The translations under genes and the position numbers were made by a program. The notes beneath the pieces were generated by a model, which saw nothing but the letters and a program-made list of their open reading frames with translations, ran no database searches and was not told the origin of the DNA. Source: Chrysaora quinquecirrha (Eukaryota; Cnidaria; Scyphozoa; Semaeostomeae; Pelagiidae). From it: 64,000 nt of DNA. Positions 1-11,100 of this stretch are shown here, piece after piece. Each line of letters starts with the position of its first letter. The stretch's first letter is position 1. The DNA is taken from NCBI GenBank assembly GCA_014526335.1, contig JACTAT010000013.1:3011987-3075986 (forward strand). The letters run 5' to 3'.

Positions 1-55
1 ACGACAATTCGCCCACGACTTTTTTCCCAAAGCCACCCACCCATAGCCTGTGTTC

Positions 56-95
56 ATCTAAAATAATGAAGATTTCATGCTTCATTATTTTAGAT
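56..95. repeat. Perfect 16-bp stem hairpin
   Basis: Positions 56-71 (ATCTAAAATAATGAAG) are exactly complementary to 80-95, with an 8-base loop. It sits in gene-poor DNA and may be the end or core of a small palindromic element. No function can be assigned. Confidence 0.7.
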
Positions 96-1533
96 AGCTA
101 CGATTGTCACTTTCATTCCATTTCTTGGCTTCATTTCGCAGTTAGCTTCCGATCCATTTCATGCTGCGAAATTCCCTTGGGCCTAAACGCCATGCGATGG
201 GGTAATGCATAATTTATTCTAGCTTGTTTTAAATTCATCATGACCACCTTGTCCCCAGACCTCTCCTTGGACAAGAATTTTGAGAATAATGCACAGTCCA
301 CACACTAATCGGTGGGTGGACTGGAACACAGGCTACCCACCCACGGCAACATTACAAATCCTAGTATTCTTGGAAAGTGAATCAACTTGGGAAACAAAGG
401 AAAAATGTCCTTATGATTACAAAAAGTGTTGTTGTTGTGTTGCTCAGTCAAAAAGCATGACTTTGATAATTTTTGGCATATTTTTGTGTCGTCCGGTAAC
501 GAGGCAAGACGATAACGAGGCAACAAATGTTGCTTTGAGTAAGTCGCAATCTGATTGGTTACAGGGCTCAGGTAAGACCATAGAACCCAGGACAGGTTGT
601 GTACCAGTCCTCCCCAGCCTACAGGAAAGGGGTCTCTCTCCTTTAAGCTAAGGAAGCACTGTTATTTTGTCTGTGTGAAGGTGTCAGGAGTGTTTTTTGG
701 AAAAGTGTTGCACAGACACATAAAATATACGCCTTTTATTTTATAAAGAATATCTCTTTAAAGTTCCTTATTTTTGGACCTTTTTGATTGAATTAAAGTA
801 CCAAAAGTTCCTTTATAGTGCCCCCTCTCCCCAAGCATGTAGCAGGAACAGCTTCAACATCGGCTTCAACAACAATAAAGTACTTCATGTTAACACTATA
901 TATGTTATGTTGCACGTAATGAACTTTCTGTATATTCTATCTTTGTACGTCAATAAATACTCGTGACAAACTTAAGAACTTTCTGTGCACGTGTAAATTG
1001 TAACTACGCCATAAATCACATGATATGCAAAGCTCTGTAAAGTTAGAATTTCGGTCATCTTAAAATTGGAACGCGAAAACTCTGACTCTGTCTTCTGTTT
1101 ATGTACTGCGTCACAGCAAATTCTGCTACAAGCAGGTCTGTCAATCACCATCACGCGATCACGTCAATTTTTTCGCCTTTTCACGCTATCACGTTAAGGT
1201 ATTTTCCATATCACGTTCACGCTCTCAAAATCGGAAATCTAGTCAAAGGTTTTAGCTAGCTTTGAAATGAAATTCTATTGTGCACTTGACCTACAAACAG
1301 GATGGATTTGTTGCTTTAATTAGAAACTACATCCCGTCATCTACCGATCTATTTTGTTACTAGAGATACGAGGCACATGAAATTAGACCCACTACATAAG
1401 TCCCACCACTTCGATCGATGTTGTTGTTGTTGTTTTTACAATCGCTCAGTGTGTGAATGACAAATCAGAATGAGGGGAGCGTAATCATGAGATTCGTGTC
1501 GTGAGTCTAACATGAAATTACACCGCGGTGCGG
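96..1533. other. Intergenic, no gene recognised
   Basis: I see no coding exon here. The 123-codon plus frame at 280-651 has no recognisable motif and no splice support. Short words shared with about 20400-20470 (cacaggctacccaccca-type) mark an old dispersed repeat. Positions 728-835 resemble the interior of the MITE at 53825-54224. Confidence 0.5.
728..835. repeat. Fragment related to MITE family C
   Basis: The stretch with taaagttccttatttttgg followed by ccaaaagttcctttatag repeats the interior of the element at 53825-54224. No terminal repeats remain, so it is a decayed fragment. Confidence 0.5.
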
Positions 1534-1640
1534 GCTGAAAGTGCTGAAACGCGTACTGAAACGCGTGCTGAAACGCGTACTGAAACGCGTGCTGAAACGC
1601 CCTGAAACGCGTACTGAAACGTCCTGAATTGGCTGAAACG
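1534..1640. repeat. 12-bp tandem array containing ACGCGT
   Basis: Units of the form (G/A)CTGAAACGCGT recur. ACGCGT starts at 1549, 1561, 1573 and 1585 (exact 12-bp spacing) and again at 1607, with degenerate units to 1640. It lies about 360 bp before the candidate first exon of the 2954-3775 gene, so it could be a cluster of binding sites or a simple minisatellite. Confidence 0.85.
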
Positions 1641-1679
1641 GATACAAATAAGCACCAAAATCACAGCAGGAAGTAGTTA

Positions 1680-1999
1680 TACAATGACGTCTTCAATTGG
1701 GCAAGAAAGTAAACTTGTGGTTTGAACTTTAACAAAAATCAACAGCGTAAACCGAGCCGTTTTCGGACATTTCAGATTTCGTAATAGCTTCGGAAGTTTC
1801 TAGATTTGTGCGTCATTTGCACTTTCACTTCCGACATAGTGTGGTTTTATTCTTTGTTTTATCATATTCCTATTCCGGTTCAAAAATTGAAATAAATAGC
1901 CGTTTGGAATCGCAATTTCATTAAAAGCCTTGCTGGTTTTTATGAGAGTATCGCTGTTCAAGAGGAGATTCACTGTTTGCTGGGTTTCTGCTCCTCGAG
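1680..1999 (+). promoter_or_regulatory. Candidate promoter and non-coding first exon
   Basis: A strong donor follows position 1999 (CTCGAG then GTAAGTG) and pairs with the acceptor at 2943 (tttttttctttcag), giving a 944-bp 5'-UTR intron just before the ATG at 2954. A CRE-like TGACGTC is at 1685-1691 with an inverted CCAAT nearby. The transcription start cannot be fixed from sequence alone. Confidence 0.4.
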
Positions 2000-2594
2000 G
2001 TAAGTGACGCAATTTCACAATTATCTTTTTATACACAAGTATCTTCCTCGTTGATCTCTCACTTGTATCGTGTTGCATCGTATAAAATCTGGGGATCTTA
2101 TATTTCTGTCCTAAAAATTTCTACAGTGCCCAATCGTTCTGTGCTTCTGAAGTTTATTTTTTTAGTTTGTTTCTTGTATTTCTCGAAAAACAACGAGTCT
2201 AAATACTAAGCTTTTTCGTTGTCTTTGGAAATTTCGTTCCTTGCACGTATTTTGCGAGAGACTAGAAAGTTGAACATTGCGAAAATTTCTACGTTCTGGA
2301 ATTATTTAACGGAAGATTTGTTTAGAATTTCTTGCACTTGAGTTCTAAGAATTGTTACAGTAGTCAAATTTGGTGTGTCGACTTTTCCATATTAAAACGA
2401 TTTCTTAAGCATATGGGGAAATGGTAATTTTATAAAGAAATCGAGAAAGATCTTTAAAACCCAGCGATTCACAGCGATCGGTCGAATATTTGGCTGATCA
2501 CTGGCGAGGGAGCTGTGGCTTTCAGGAGAGAGATTCTTAACACAAAAATCAAATGAAACTAGATATTTTACTGCACTTTTCACCATCCAACCTT

Positions 2595-2900
2595 TGAGGG
2601 AAAGGGGAGTTGAAGGAGGGTGGTAAAGGGTATTCCGGGAAACGTGATTGACCGTATTTTTTATCGTGAAACGTGAAAGAGGGTGGCAAAAGGTCTTCGT
2701 GAAACGTGATTGACCTTTTTTTCTAGAAATGTGTGCAGCGTTTTGGGCTCTTTGGATGGAGTGAGAGAGAGATACAGCCTGAGGCAAGGCCCGAGGGCTT
2801 AAACCTCCATAGAATAAGACCACGATTTCTTGTGACTGATTTCTATCCTTGGGATCTTTGGATGGAGTGAGAGAGAGACACAGTCTGAGGCAAGGGCTGT
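2595..2900. repeat. Direct repeats in the 5'-UTR intron
   Basis: Two copies of an about 40-bp segment (tttggatggagtgagagaga core) lie at about 2749-2789 and 2855-2895. A second duplicated motif (gaaacgtgattgacc core) occurs at about 2640 and 2700. Both sit in the intron ahead of the 2954 gene. Confidence 0.7.
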
Positions 2901-2953
2901 ATTTAGACTCACACTTGAACAACTTTTAATTTTTTTCTTTCAGGGCTTTGAAG

Positions 2954-3775
2954 ATGGTTTCCATAAAAGTGACGTTTCTCACACTGTTTATAAGCGCAAT
3001 TGCGATCTGCGCAGAACCAAAGGATGATTCGGACAAACAGCTTGTGAATATTATCCATACAGATGACGTGGATGTTATACCCGATGGCTTTACGTCTGGT
3101 GAAGCAAGTATCGTTGACGAAGAAGAGGCCCACGAACGTGTTGTTAGATCACCTTGGGGTGGAAGACGACGAAGAAGATGGGGCGGAGTTCGTGTCAGAA
3201 GTGCGGTACGAAAAGTAGGCCGGGCTGTTCGACGCACGGCTCGCAAAGTTGGTAATGTTGTGAGAAAAGCAAAGAAAGAGGTAAAGAGAGTTGGAAAGAA
3301 AGCTGGTCGGGTTGTGCGACGTACAGTCAGGAAAGCAAGCAGGCTTGTGAGGAAAACCGTGCAAGAAGTAAAGAGAGCTGGGAGGAAGATCAAGGCATTG
3401 CCGAGAAAAACAGGAAAAGAGCTGAGGAGAATCAAAGATAAAGTGAAAGAAAAGATCGCAAAAATAATAAAGAAGAAAGAAGAAGAAGACGTTATCGAGC
3501 CAGAACCAACAACAGAGACAATTATCGACTCTGAAGGAGGCACCCATATTGTAACCACTGCATCACCTCATATCGTCATCACAGAGGGATGTGACATTGA
3601 TTGCCAAACGATCAAAGATTACACAAAAAGTACAGAGTTTTTCAAGCAATCTCATTGCGCGTTTTACTACGCTAAGAGGCATCATCGAGACTTCTTCTTA
3701 GACCGCAACAAGAATAAAACCCTTGATTTATGGATCGGAGATATCGCTAAAGAAGCAGTTGAACTTTACAAATAG
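2954..3775 (+). CDS. Secreted highly basic repetitive protein with Cys-containing C-terminal domain
   Basis: A 273-residue product. The ATG at 2954 has A at -3 and G at +4 and follows the intron acceptor at 2943 by 10 bases. Residues 1-20 form a signal peptide (hydrophobic core VTFLTLFISAIAI, cleavage after CA). Residues 21-60 are acidic (DDSD, DEEEAHE). RVVR at 62-65 is a minimal furin-type RxxR site, followed by SPWGG and five Arg at 71-75. Residues 79-175 are extremely Arg/Lys-rich in quasi-repeats (VRRTARKVG, VRRTVRKAS, VRKTVQEVK, EVKRAGRK) that would make amphipathic helices. Residues 176-210 are acidic and Thr-rich. The C-terminus has three Cys (213, 217, 235) and a DxNxN segment (250-258) loosely like a calcium loop. 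No family recognised. The acidic pro-part plus cationic mature part resembles the layout of cnidarian antimicrobial precursors such as arminins; a matrix or mineral-associated role is equally possible. All coding sequence is in one exon. Confidence 0.8.
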   Translation: MVSIKVTFLTLFISAIAICAEPKDDSDKQLVNIIHTDDVDVIPDGFTSGEASIVDEEEAHERVVRSPWGGRRRRRWGGVRVRSAVRKVGRAVRRTARKVGNVVRKAKKEVKRVGKKAGRVVRRTVRKASRLVRKTVQEVKRAGRKIKALPRKTGKELRRIKDKVKEKIAKIIKKKEEEDVIEPEPTTETIIDSEGGTHIVTTASPHIVITEGCDIDCQTIKDYTKSTEFFKQSHCAFYYAKRHHRDFFLDRNKNKTLDLWIGDIAKEAVELYK

Positions 3776-4365
3776 ACAGGGAAATTACTGTAACCATCTA
3801 GCAAACTGGGTAACCGAAAATTTTATTGTTGCTATTACTTAACTACACTATTGCGGATATTTTGGCACTTGGGACATTTTTGTTAATTGCCGGATGTCAC
3901 GTGATCGATGACGTATGTAGTTGCCGGTTAGTAAAAATCAAAGTCAAGATATTTCAAATTTCAGTATACCATATGAAAGAGCGTCAAAATGCAGCAAAAT
4001 ATTATAAGACATGCCTTGCATTTGAGCTACGGATACAAAGTTATGCACAGTTAAAATGTGCTCCTCCGCAGAGGCTCAAATTTTTGAGCTTTCAAAATTG
4101 ATTCTGTCATCTTTCTGAAGCAAAACTACTGTCTTTTACATTTTGTTGAGGTATCACGGATGTGTAAAAGGTGCGAAACTATTAGAAAACTCAGATTCAT
4201 AGTGATAATTGTCAATCAGACGTTCTTCTTACCTACTGAACAAGGCCAAAAGCTTGCGACTTTGAGTTCATGTGCTTTTCCGATGATACTTAGGTAATGC
4301 AATGTACTGTCCAATTTCAACGTTTTACAATAATCAAAAGTTCTTACCCTTGAGAAGCCGAAACT
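3773..4365. repeat. Left arm of long inverted repeat
   Basis: From the stop codon of the basic secreted protein onward, this sequence (starting tagacagggaaattactg) reappears reverse-complemented at about 6235-6914. The arms are near identical over the first 500 bp or so, then diverge by small indels. The arm supplies the gene's apparent 3' UTR. Confidence 0.85.
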
Positions 4366-4439
4366 TTGAGAGATCGCGTTCGACTTTGTGTTTATGTGTT
4401 GCCTTTAGAGGGTTTAGACACTTTATGTAGCTACTCTAC

Positions 4440-6234
4440 GTCTATCGTTTGCACTGTATGATTCTTTACGTACTTTTTCTTGCGACCATAATTCTTTACC
4501 AGTATTTTCAAGGTAAACATACTGTACAGCATGCGTCTAGAACTTGTAGCTCAACCCTGAATTTTATCAAGTGCAGTAAAGCGTGGTATAAAATTACTAG
4601 TTGTGCAAGTCTCCACTGTAGCTGCATTGCGAGATCTTTTGCACAGAAGAATAGCAGAATATGAGAGTGAATTGTTAGAAAACGCACTGGTATCACTCAC
4701 TAAGTTGTGTTCACTTCATGATAATGTTCTTTCGCTGTTTCATTAGAAGCGCCATTGACATCATCTGCTCTTTTATTTGGTTGTATCTCTCTTCTTGTTG
4801 TTCTACTTTCACTTTTGCCATTTACATTCCATACCAAATGCAACATCGGCTTCTTGAAATTGAATATAGACCGTTTCGCACTTCCCTAACATGGTAACTA
4901 ATGTTGTGTATGCTTGAACTATTTAATCTGACAAAGCCAATGGATCTCTGTGGATCCTGATAATAGAGACTGGGTGACTATCGAACAGCATAGTCGGAAA
5001 ACAGGTTGACGTTCCCGCAAAATAATTACATATATGAAAGCAATTCGTCCTAATAAAGCTTCTACAGAAAACCACATACCCGAACCTGAGCATCAAGCGT
5101 AGCAGGGTGAATCGTGGAGCAGACAGCAGCCAGTTTCAAAGTTAGCGTTCCTTTTTGGAGAATTATTGTGTATTTATTCAATCAGATTAGGTATATTAAA
5201 AAAGCGAACAGCAATCCCCAAGTCTTACTTAACGAACAACTTTTTATCTTCACGGTCAAAAAATTCGAAGTCCATTTCTAAGTTTAGCAAATTTAGCGCT
5301 GCTTACAGTATTAATTGACCTGATCTTCAGCTTTTCCGAGGTTGTTGTTATGAACTCTAACTCATTCTTTACCGGTTCCCTTTGTAAGCGTTGTTTCTTT
5401 CGATAATGGTATACTGTTTCTCGCGGAATTAGACCATTTTCACTGGGAACATAAAGCAATCACGCTAGTCGGCCTTTGCCTCTTTTCTTCGCTATGAATT
5501 GGTTTGTCATCATACTCTGTGAATACATTTTCCATTCTTTTTGCCATTTTCAAACTTTGTTCATCTTTCAGGGACGACAGATTTGGGAGATTTCAAAATT
5601 GCGCTGAGTTATCAGCCGAAACATGCATTAAAAATTCAAATCTTTTGTCGTTGTTTTGAAGTTCGTACCCTATATTCTGTTCCTTTGAAATATAACTGCT
5701 TTGAAATATAACTGCTTTCTATTTCAGCATTTTCGAAAGTGCGGACGTAGTGCCAAGATCTGACGATGCGCAATCGAGTCAGCTTTAAGCGCTCTTCCAA
5801 GCGTCGGAAGTTCAGACCAACGGTGCACTGTGCCCAAATGTAAACCAGCCGTTATCGGCAAGCACTCCGCTTTATACGCTTCAAGAAATGACGAAGCTCT
5901 TAAGTAACAGCGGATTATAGTTAGTCCTGGAAAGTTTCTCCTGAGCTACAACTTGACGACCAGTATATGAAATAACAGACACTCTCAAAATAGAAACAGG
6001 CTTTTTAGGACCTGATTTCATGACTATTACTTCGCATTGAGTTGTTTTTATCCTTGAAAATAGATTACCCTTGGATAAAAAGAACGTTTGATTCACCCAT
6101 CACGTGAATCTGAGTTCTTCTGACATTTTCGTACCCCTTGTAAATCCGATTGGGTAATAATTATGTTTTTAAGTTGAATTTAGAAAGGCGTATAGCGCTT
6201 AAAGAATCATAAGAGCAACACATAGTTACAAAGT
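4440..6234. other. Spacer between inverted arms, no gene seen
   Basis: AT-rich sequence with no convincing exon on either strand. A short tandem duplication (ttgaaatataactgct) occurs at about 5687-5718. Confidence 0.5.
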
Positions 6235-6914
6235 TTCGGCTTGCTTGAGAGATAAGAACTGATTGACTTCTCATGACTATGAATCTAGGTTTCTCTTACA
6301 AATTTGTGCCATTTATGTACCTTAAATAGAAATAGTTACGGTAACACGTTGAAATTGGACAGGCATACATTGCATTACCTAAGTATCATCGGAAAAGCAC
6401 ATGAACTCAAAGTCGCAAGCTTTTGGCCTTGTTCAGTAAGTAAGAAGAACGTCTGATTGACAATTATCACTATGAATCTGAGTTTTTCTGATAGTTTCGC
6501 ACCTTTTACACATCCGTGATACCTCAACAAAATGTAAAAGACAGTAGTTTTGCTTCAGAAAGATGACAGATTCAGAATCAATTTTGAAAGCTCAAAAAAT
6601 TTGAGCCTCTGCGGAGGAGCACATTTTTAACTGTGCATAACTTTGTATCCGTAGCTCAAATGCAAGGCATGTCTTATAATATTTTGCTGCATTTTTGACG
6701 CTCTTTCATATGGTATACTGAAATTTGAAATATCTTGACTTTGATTTTTTTACTGACCGGCAACTACATACGTCATCGATCACGTGACATCCGGTAATTA
6801 ACAAAAAATGTCCCAAGTGCCAAAATATCCGCAATAGTGTAGTTAAGTAATAGCAACAATAAAATTTTCGGTTACCCAGTTTGCTAGATGGTTACAGTAA
6901 TTTCCCTGTCTATA
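6235..6914. repeat. Right arm of long inverted repeat
   Basis: Reverse complement of 3773-4365, ending ttccctgtctata at about 6914. It holds an extra segment of about 90 bp near 6250-6340 absent from the left arm. The arms are 1.8 kb apart, so the whole block could form a large foldback. Confidence 0.85.
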
Positions 6915-8161
6915 AGCAACTTCAAAATAATTGGCACTTTTAAAACAGCAAAAGTTTCTTCGAGAGTTTCTGAATTCTGAAACTACCCCAGGACAGCCTT
7001 ATGTACCATTTTCGAGTAAAGAGAATTGATGCAGGATAAATCGAGGGAAAAGCTTCAATCTGTTTCACAATCTTCTTTTATGGACAGTCACACGCATTGC
7101 ATATATTACCAAATAAAAAAATGCTTAAAAATTAACAATATTGATAAATTAACTATCAAATCAAATTATCATAAAATCATATCTTGTCATATCTTTGGGT
7201 CTTTTGTATTCGTGCACAGTATATTATAAGTATGGTACACATATAACTATACTCTATTTATTGTCCTAACGGTAAGGTTTAGTAGCGGAATACTGTAGGT
7301 AAACCTCTGGAGACAAAGACCGTTTTTTACAAGCAAAGTTTCCAGGACTTCTAAGTGAGATCGTGCAGTCATCTTAATCACACACTTTTCTATCAGGAAC
7401 CTTCGGTCTGAGTTGAGGATGGAGTTTGTTCCTTATCCTGAAATATGCTTGAAAAATAATTTTCACAGCGAATTCATTCGTTTTCTAACTTTAGAATATA
7501 AATGGAGTCTTTATGAGGAAGTTGCGATGGAAAATATGTGGTTATTCGGTTAATTAGTTGAATGAGCCGTCTTGCTCTTGAAAAAAGTTATTCTTAGTTT
7601 TCCTCCAAGCCTTGACAGTTGAAATTTCATAACTTTTTGGAAATTTTCAGCCTTGAATTCCTTCCCTTACAAAGGTGTTCCTTATAAAAACGTATTTCTG
7701 CGAAACGGAAATCTATTTTCCATTTTCCTTATCCCTATCTATCCTATTGCCTATCTCAATACAAGATACGCTTAAAATTGTGACAATGAATTAGTTACCT
7801 AATGACATAAACTACCTTATAGTCTTCCAGGACTTAAATGTTACCTATAAGCTATCGTAATCGATTATAACATATTTTAATATGTAATATCAAAGAGTAT
7901 AATTTCTTATTAAGTCTATATCCGAATGCCAATGCCAGGCTCTTGGGATAAATAATATAACTGTACATTAACAAGTATATGGGCCAATGTCAGTCGTTCA
8001 AAAAGTTATTCTTGTGCACATTGCCGCACTGGACACATAGTTCTATCGTTCATTCGACAACTGTTCAAACAAGACAATGACGGTATATATTTATGTAGAA
8101 TAGTACCTGAGTGCAGTGTAGTATTGATTTGAGTGATGATCCGACTCGGTGGACCAGGAAG
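6915..8161. other. 3' flank of BLTP1, no gene seen
   Basis: No coding exon recognised. The BLTP1 3' UTR must start at 8161 and run leftward. No AATAAA on the minus strand lies close to the stop; the first clear TTTATT on the plus strand is near 7257, so the polyadenylation site is unresolved. Confidence 0.5.
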
Positions 8162-11100
8162 CTATTCTTTCATCGAAGTCTCGCCACTTTCCATCTCAAC
8201 CAACAATTGCTTCAGTAACAAAGACAATGCAATATCCATTGGATCCATTGCTCCCCTCTGAAGCCATTTAGGTATCGTTATCGCAGCATGCATAAATCCA
8301 AGTTTCTCTAATACCCAATCGATGCTTACTGGTTCCATTCGAGTGCCAGCCCATCCCAGCAGACGTATTGCTGGCTCAAGCTTCCATGTCTTGCATCGAA
8401 ATTGTCGATATTTTTCTTTCTTTTTCTGGGTTTCAACTTGATTTGCGCCTTTTGAGTCCGTCGTATCGGCCGCTGGTTTTTCTTGTTGTTCGACGATTTT
8501 GGTGCTTCTGTAAGGTCGGCCTGATTGAGCTATGACAAAGATACAAGACTAGCATGAAAATTTTCAACCAAAATTCTGATGTAATTTCCTATTTATTCTG
8601 CGTTAGAAAGTCAATCTAAAAGATAACCTTCATGTTATTAGGTGCAGAGCCTTATTGCATTTGGGCCAACCTCGTCCCAAGGCAACAAATGCGTTTGTTC
8701 GATCGAATTTCAACCAACCAACCGATTCTGGCCAAAAAATTGTCAGAAAAATGGAAATTCTGGGTTAGGCATTGAAACAGTATGGATCACCACAACTAAA
8801 TTGGCTATCTATTATTTTGAGATAACAAGTTCAGTTTAGCTTATGAGAATCAAGTATACCAGCAGCTCATACTTTCTGTTCTTCACCTGACCCTATTGTA
8901 TGGGCTAGATTATATGCAATGATGACAATGATGACCAGAATAGTTTGACCCAGTATAAACCCGTTGCAAGAGCGTTCATCGACTATCAGTTTAAGACTAA
9001 GAATTGTCATCAACCTTTGGCCACTAAACCGAACATTGTCATCAGACTATAGAGTTACTATCGCTGGCCATCATCGCTTTTAATGGTCCCTATAGAACCT
9101 AAGAAGAATTTACTTACAAGTGACCACAGCTACAGCATCCTTCTCCTTCATATACGTCAGAATGAGATCATGCAGGAAAAATAGTAGACTAACATCCATT
9201 GTGACACTCAAACTCTCTCCGAAGTACGACGTAAAACTCGCCTCTACGACATGAGGACTCGGCACCGTCGAAAGCCATGGACTAACAGCTGATGCTCGGT
9301 TCTTCGCCAACAATTTCGCTAGTCTAGTTGTCATCGGTTGATCATGCTCTGTTGTCAAACACAATGAAAGGCAAGGCAAACCAAAGACTATTTCAGAGTC
9401 ATTTTCATAGCGGATTTTTGGTGCAAACGAGACTCTCTTTGCAGTGGAAGGAGGCTTCGTTGAAGACTTCCCGGCAGCCTCTGTTCCATCTGACGATAGG
9501 TAATCTTCATTTGTCGCTGTTACGTAAGTCAGCCAGTCCGCTACTGGCGCACCGAGGGAAGGAGGGTTTCGGCGACCTCTAGAGACTTTGCGAACTGTTG
9601 CCATGTATTCTGAAAGAGTTAAGTCATCAATGAGTTTCAAAAAGCAAGGTGGGCATCAGAGGAACGGCAGGTTGCAGTACCGTAAAAGCTCTAATAAGCA
9701 TAGCGGGGTCATTGAGTTGTGGAAGTGCTCGTAGGGGACTTATAAGAGAGGGGGGCTTATTAAAAACTGGAATGTATTCTGCTTTTTGTCAGTCGGGACA
9801 AACATAACAAACATTTATTAAGAAAGAACCCAAACAAGGAAGTTTTAGTCTTAAAACCGATGAAATTCTTAGTAAGTATTACTACTGGTACGTTCAGTGG
9901 CCAAAATAAGGGGGGTTGATATAGAAGGTGGCTTATTTCAAATTTTCATTTGAGAGAAGGGGGCTTAGTAGAGAGGGGGTTAAAGAGCGGGGCTTAATAG
10001 GGCTTTTACGATAATCGACATTTGGATAAAATGAGAAGGACAGAAAATTGTGCCTTTTCCTAACATAATTTTTCTTCCTCAGAGAATTTCGCTTGACCGA
10101 GACCAAGCTACACGTAAAGCTAAGATGGTAAGTTTACAAAGAACAAATTAAATCGTAACCTTACCAGACGAAGGCGTGAGAAGTCTCGAAGGCTCAGTTG
10201 TTCCACTATGGCCTAGGCACACTGATATGTCTTGTTTTGAGAATGCTCTCTCCACTTGACAACTCTTCCCGACGCATTGAGTCTCAGTAGAAAAGCTAAT
10301 AACTGGTTCGTTGATCGAAAATAGAGCCCAAGTTTGCGCACGAAAATTCGAGCCATGAAAACAAGCAAGAGATACGAAGTTTGACTTCAATGTAAGGCTG
10401 CCACCGATTATTGCGTTTTGTCTGTAAACGTGTTTTTAATGTTGTTTAATTCAAGGCCTGGAATCGCGTTTAGGATTTCAACCCAATGTTGGTATTTCAA
10501 GCCTTCAAAAGAAGAGGACATGGCATAAGGAATTTTTGCATGTAACAGTGTTTAAAGTTTAAGTGCATGTAATAAGAATTAAGGGACAAATAAATGAATA
10601 CAAGGTCAGTAATTAAAATTCGTAGTAATGTAAATGTGCATCTCTGTGGTGAACTTAGCCTTTTCGGAGATTCAGGTTGCAGATTGTAGAGCAGAAAGAG
10701 TATCTTGGAGGTACAGAATTTTTTTCGTCTGCATTTCACAGAGTATAAAATTTCAGGCAGAAGGGCACAACAGTGAGCTGAATTGTGGTCGACAATACAA
10801 GTCAATCGGAACGCATGTTTTACACGATGCAATGATCTTAAAAGCATAAAATCATTCTAGACCGTAGATCTAAATTCTTCTGAAATCGTTGCAAGGGCGA
10901 AAAATATGCCCTGGACGGCACAGAGAGAACTGAAAATAATTTTCATGGTAGTTTTCCATGATATGCAGTAATGTAGCAGTAGTTTTGACATTTTTATATA
11001 TTTCTTTTGATTGTTCTTTTTTTCAGAAAAGGACGGAAAATGTTATCAGTTAACTCAATTCTACACTATTACTTTCTACATTAAAGTAAAAAAGCTAAAT

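Noticed and set aside
2392..3558. Minus-strand ORFs over the basic secreted-protein gene
   Set aside because: Shadow frames of an Arg/Lys-rich gene and its leader intron; no motif or splice support.
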